From positions 1-5,109 of the forward strand of contig CASEPH010000397.1 in the NCBI GenBank assembly GCA_949289625.1: 5,109 nucleotides of DNA, read 5' to 3'. Position 1 is the stretch's first letter; each line of letters begins with the position of its first letter. Shown here piece by piece: positions 4,669 through 5,109 of this stretch. This stretch comes from an uncultured Clostridia bacterium. Lineage in GTDB: Bacteria; Bacillota_A; Clostridia; Oscillospirales; Oscillospiraceae. The position numbers were made by a program, and so were the translations under genes. The notes beneath the pieces are model-generated. The model was given only the letters and a program-made list of their open reading frames with translations, ran no database searches and had not been told where the DNA came from.

Positions 4669-5109
4669 TTATCTGGAAATACTGTCCCGTTGTTTTCTCT
4701 TGGGCGACGATGGATGGATTTTGACCGGCTCCAGGGATGGCTCACGAAACATATTCAAGTATTGTGCCACGGTGCTTCGGATAGTGGCTCGGTCTGCCGC
4801 ATTTGGTTTATACCCATACCACTCAACTGTTCCATTGTAGATCCAAATATGAGGAGCGACTCCATCCGGAAAATTAGGATTGTCAGGTATCATTTTGCGC
4901 CCAATGAGATCGACAATGGGAAGATCGATGTGGTCGACCAATCCGCTCAAACGGTTGATCACCTTCACAGAAAGCGAATCATAATTGCGCAGGACGGCGG
5001 GGTCATCGAATTCGATTCTTACTCGTAAATCTCCGCCCAGCGTGCCAAAGCAGGTACGCCCGATAAAAATAGGCTTATGGACGATTGTCCCATCTCCAAA
5101 CAGATCCCG
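4669..5109 (-). CDS. Paralog of the fusion's N-terminal module (5' end cut by right edge)
   Basis: The reading frame is open from the window edge to TAA at 4671-4669, giving 146 residues. It aligns without large gaps to residues 10-133 of the downstream fusion protein. Matches include LF.DG near the start, GR.C.G, and a strongly similar block IPDNPNFPDGVAPHIWI (74-90) followed by EWYGYKP. By that alignment about 9 N-terminal residues lie outside the window. Unlike its neighbour it has no DUF4406-like domain and ends after the module in a short basic tail (HPSSPKRKQRDS). The 36-nt gap to the next gene contains that gene's ribosome binding site and no promoter, so the two are probably co-transcribed. 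The function is unknown. Confidence 0.85.
   Translation of the reverse strand, partial: RDLFGDGTIVHKPIFIGRTCFGTLGGDLRVRIEFDDPAVLRNYDSLSVKVINRLSGLVDHIDLPIVDLIGRKMIPDNPNFPDGVAPHIWIYNGTVEWYGYKPNAADRATIRSTVAQYLNMFREPSLEPVKIHPSSPKRKQRDSISR

Noticed and set aside
3865..5028. 387-codon open frame on the plus strand
   Set aside because: It is antisense to two well-supported genes with good ribosome binding sites and a paralogous protein alignment. Its translation resembles no known family and spans the gap between those genes.

Overview
The window looks like part of a conjugative or mobilizable element (ICE/Tn type) from a gut Firmicute, probably an Oscillospiraceae-like Clostridium relative. The evidence is a MOB_P-type relaxase with a MobC accessory protein, strong AGGAGG-type ribosome binding sites, moderately high GC, and several small proteins of types I know from clostridial ICEs. 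The taxonomic call rests on recalled family resemblance, not on a search. Every supported gene is on the minus strand, so transcription runs from the right edge to the left edge.

Layout in transcription order. (1) 5109-4669: 3' end of a gene of unknown function, cut by the right edge. (2) 4632-3850: a fusion whose first ~130 residues are a paralog of gene 1, joined to a DUF4406/DUF7768-like domain related to nucleoside deoxyribosyltransferases. (3) 3853-3260: a conserved-looking protein of unknown function. (4) 3276-2527: a beta-class DNA methyltransferase (DPPY, then DPFAGSG). Genes 2 to 4 overlap by 4 and 17 nt and each has a good ribosome binding site, so they form an operon. (5) 2502-1634: a self-contained transcription unit with a near-consensus promoter, a 103-aa acidic protein, a VapD-family (Cas2-like) protein one nucleotide later, and a 19-bp-stem terminator. 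This looks like a toxin-antitoxin-type cassette. (6) 1581-1183: a small DUF6329-like protein with no visible promoter, lying between two terminators. (7) 1182-959: a 224-nt non-coding stretch packed with inverted repeats, containing a promoter with a dyad in its spacer and the best candidate for oriT. (8) 958-641: mobC, starting at TTG. (9) 641-1: the relaxase N-terminal domain, whose start overlaps the mobC stop, cut by the left edge.

Functionally, relaxase and MobC would process DNA at the hairpin-rich oriT. The methyltransferase could protect the element from restriction. The VapD cassette could stabilise the element or act in defence. The two tandem paralogs and the 197-aa protein are uncharacterised. 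The points most worth following are the VapD/partner cassette with its own promoter and terminator, the duplicated 23-nt dyads downstream of vapD, the hairpin cluster at oriT, and the short basic C-terminal tails on five otherwise unrelated proteins.
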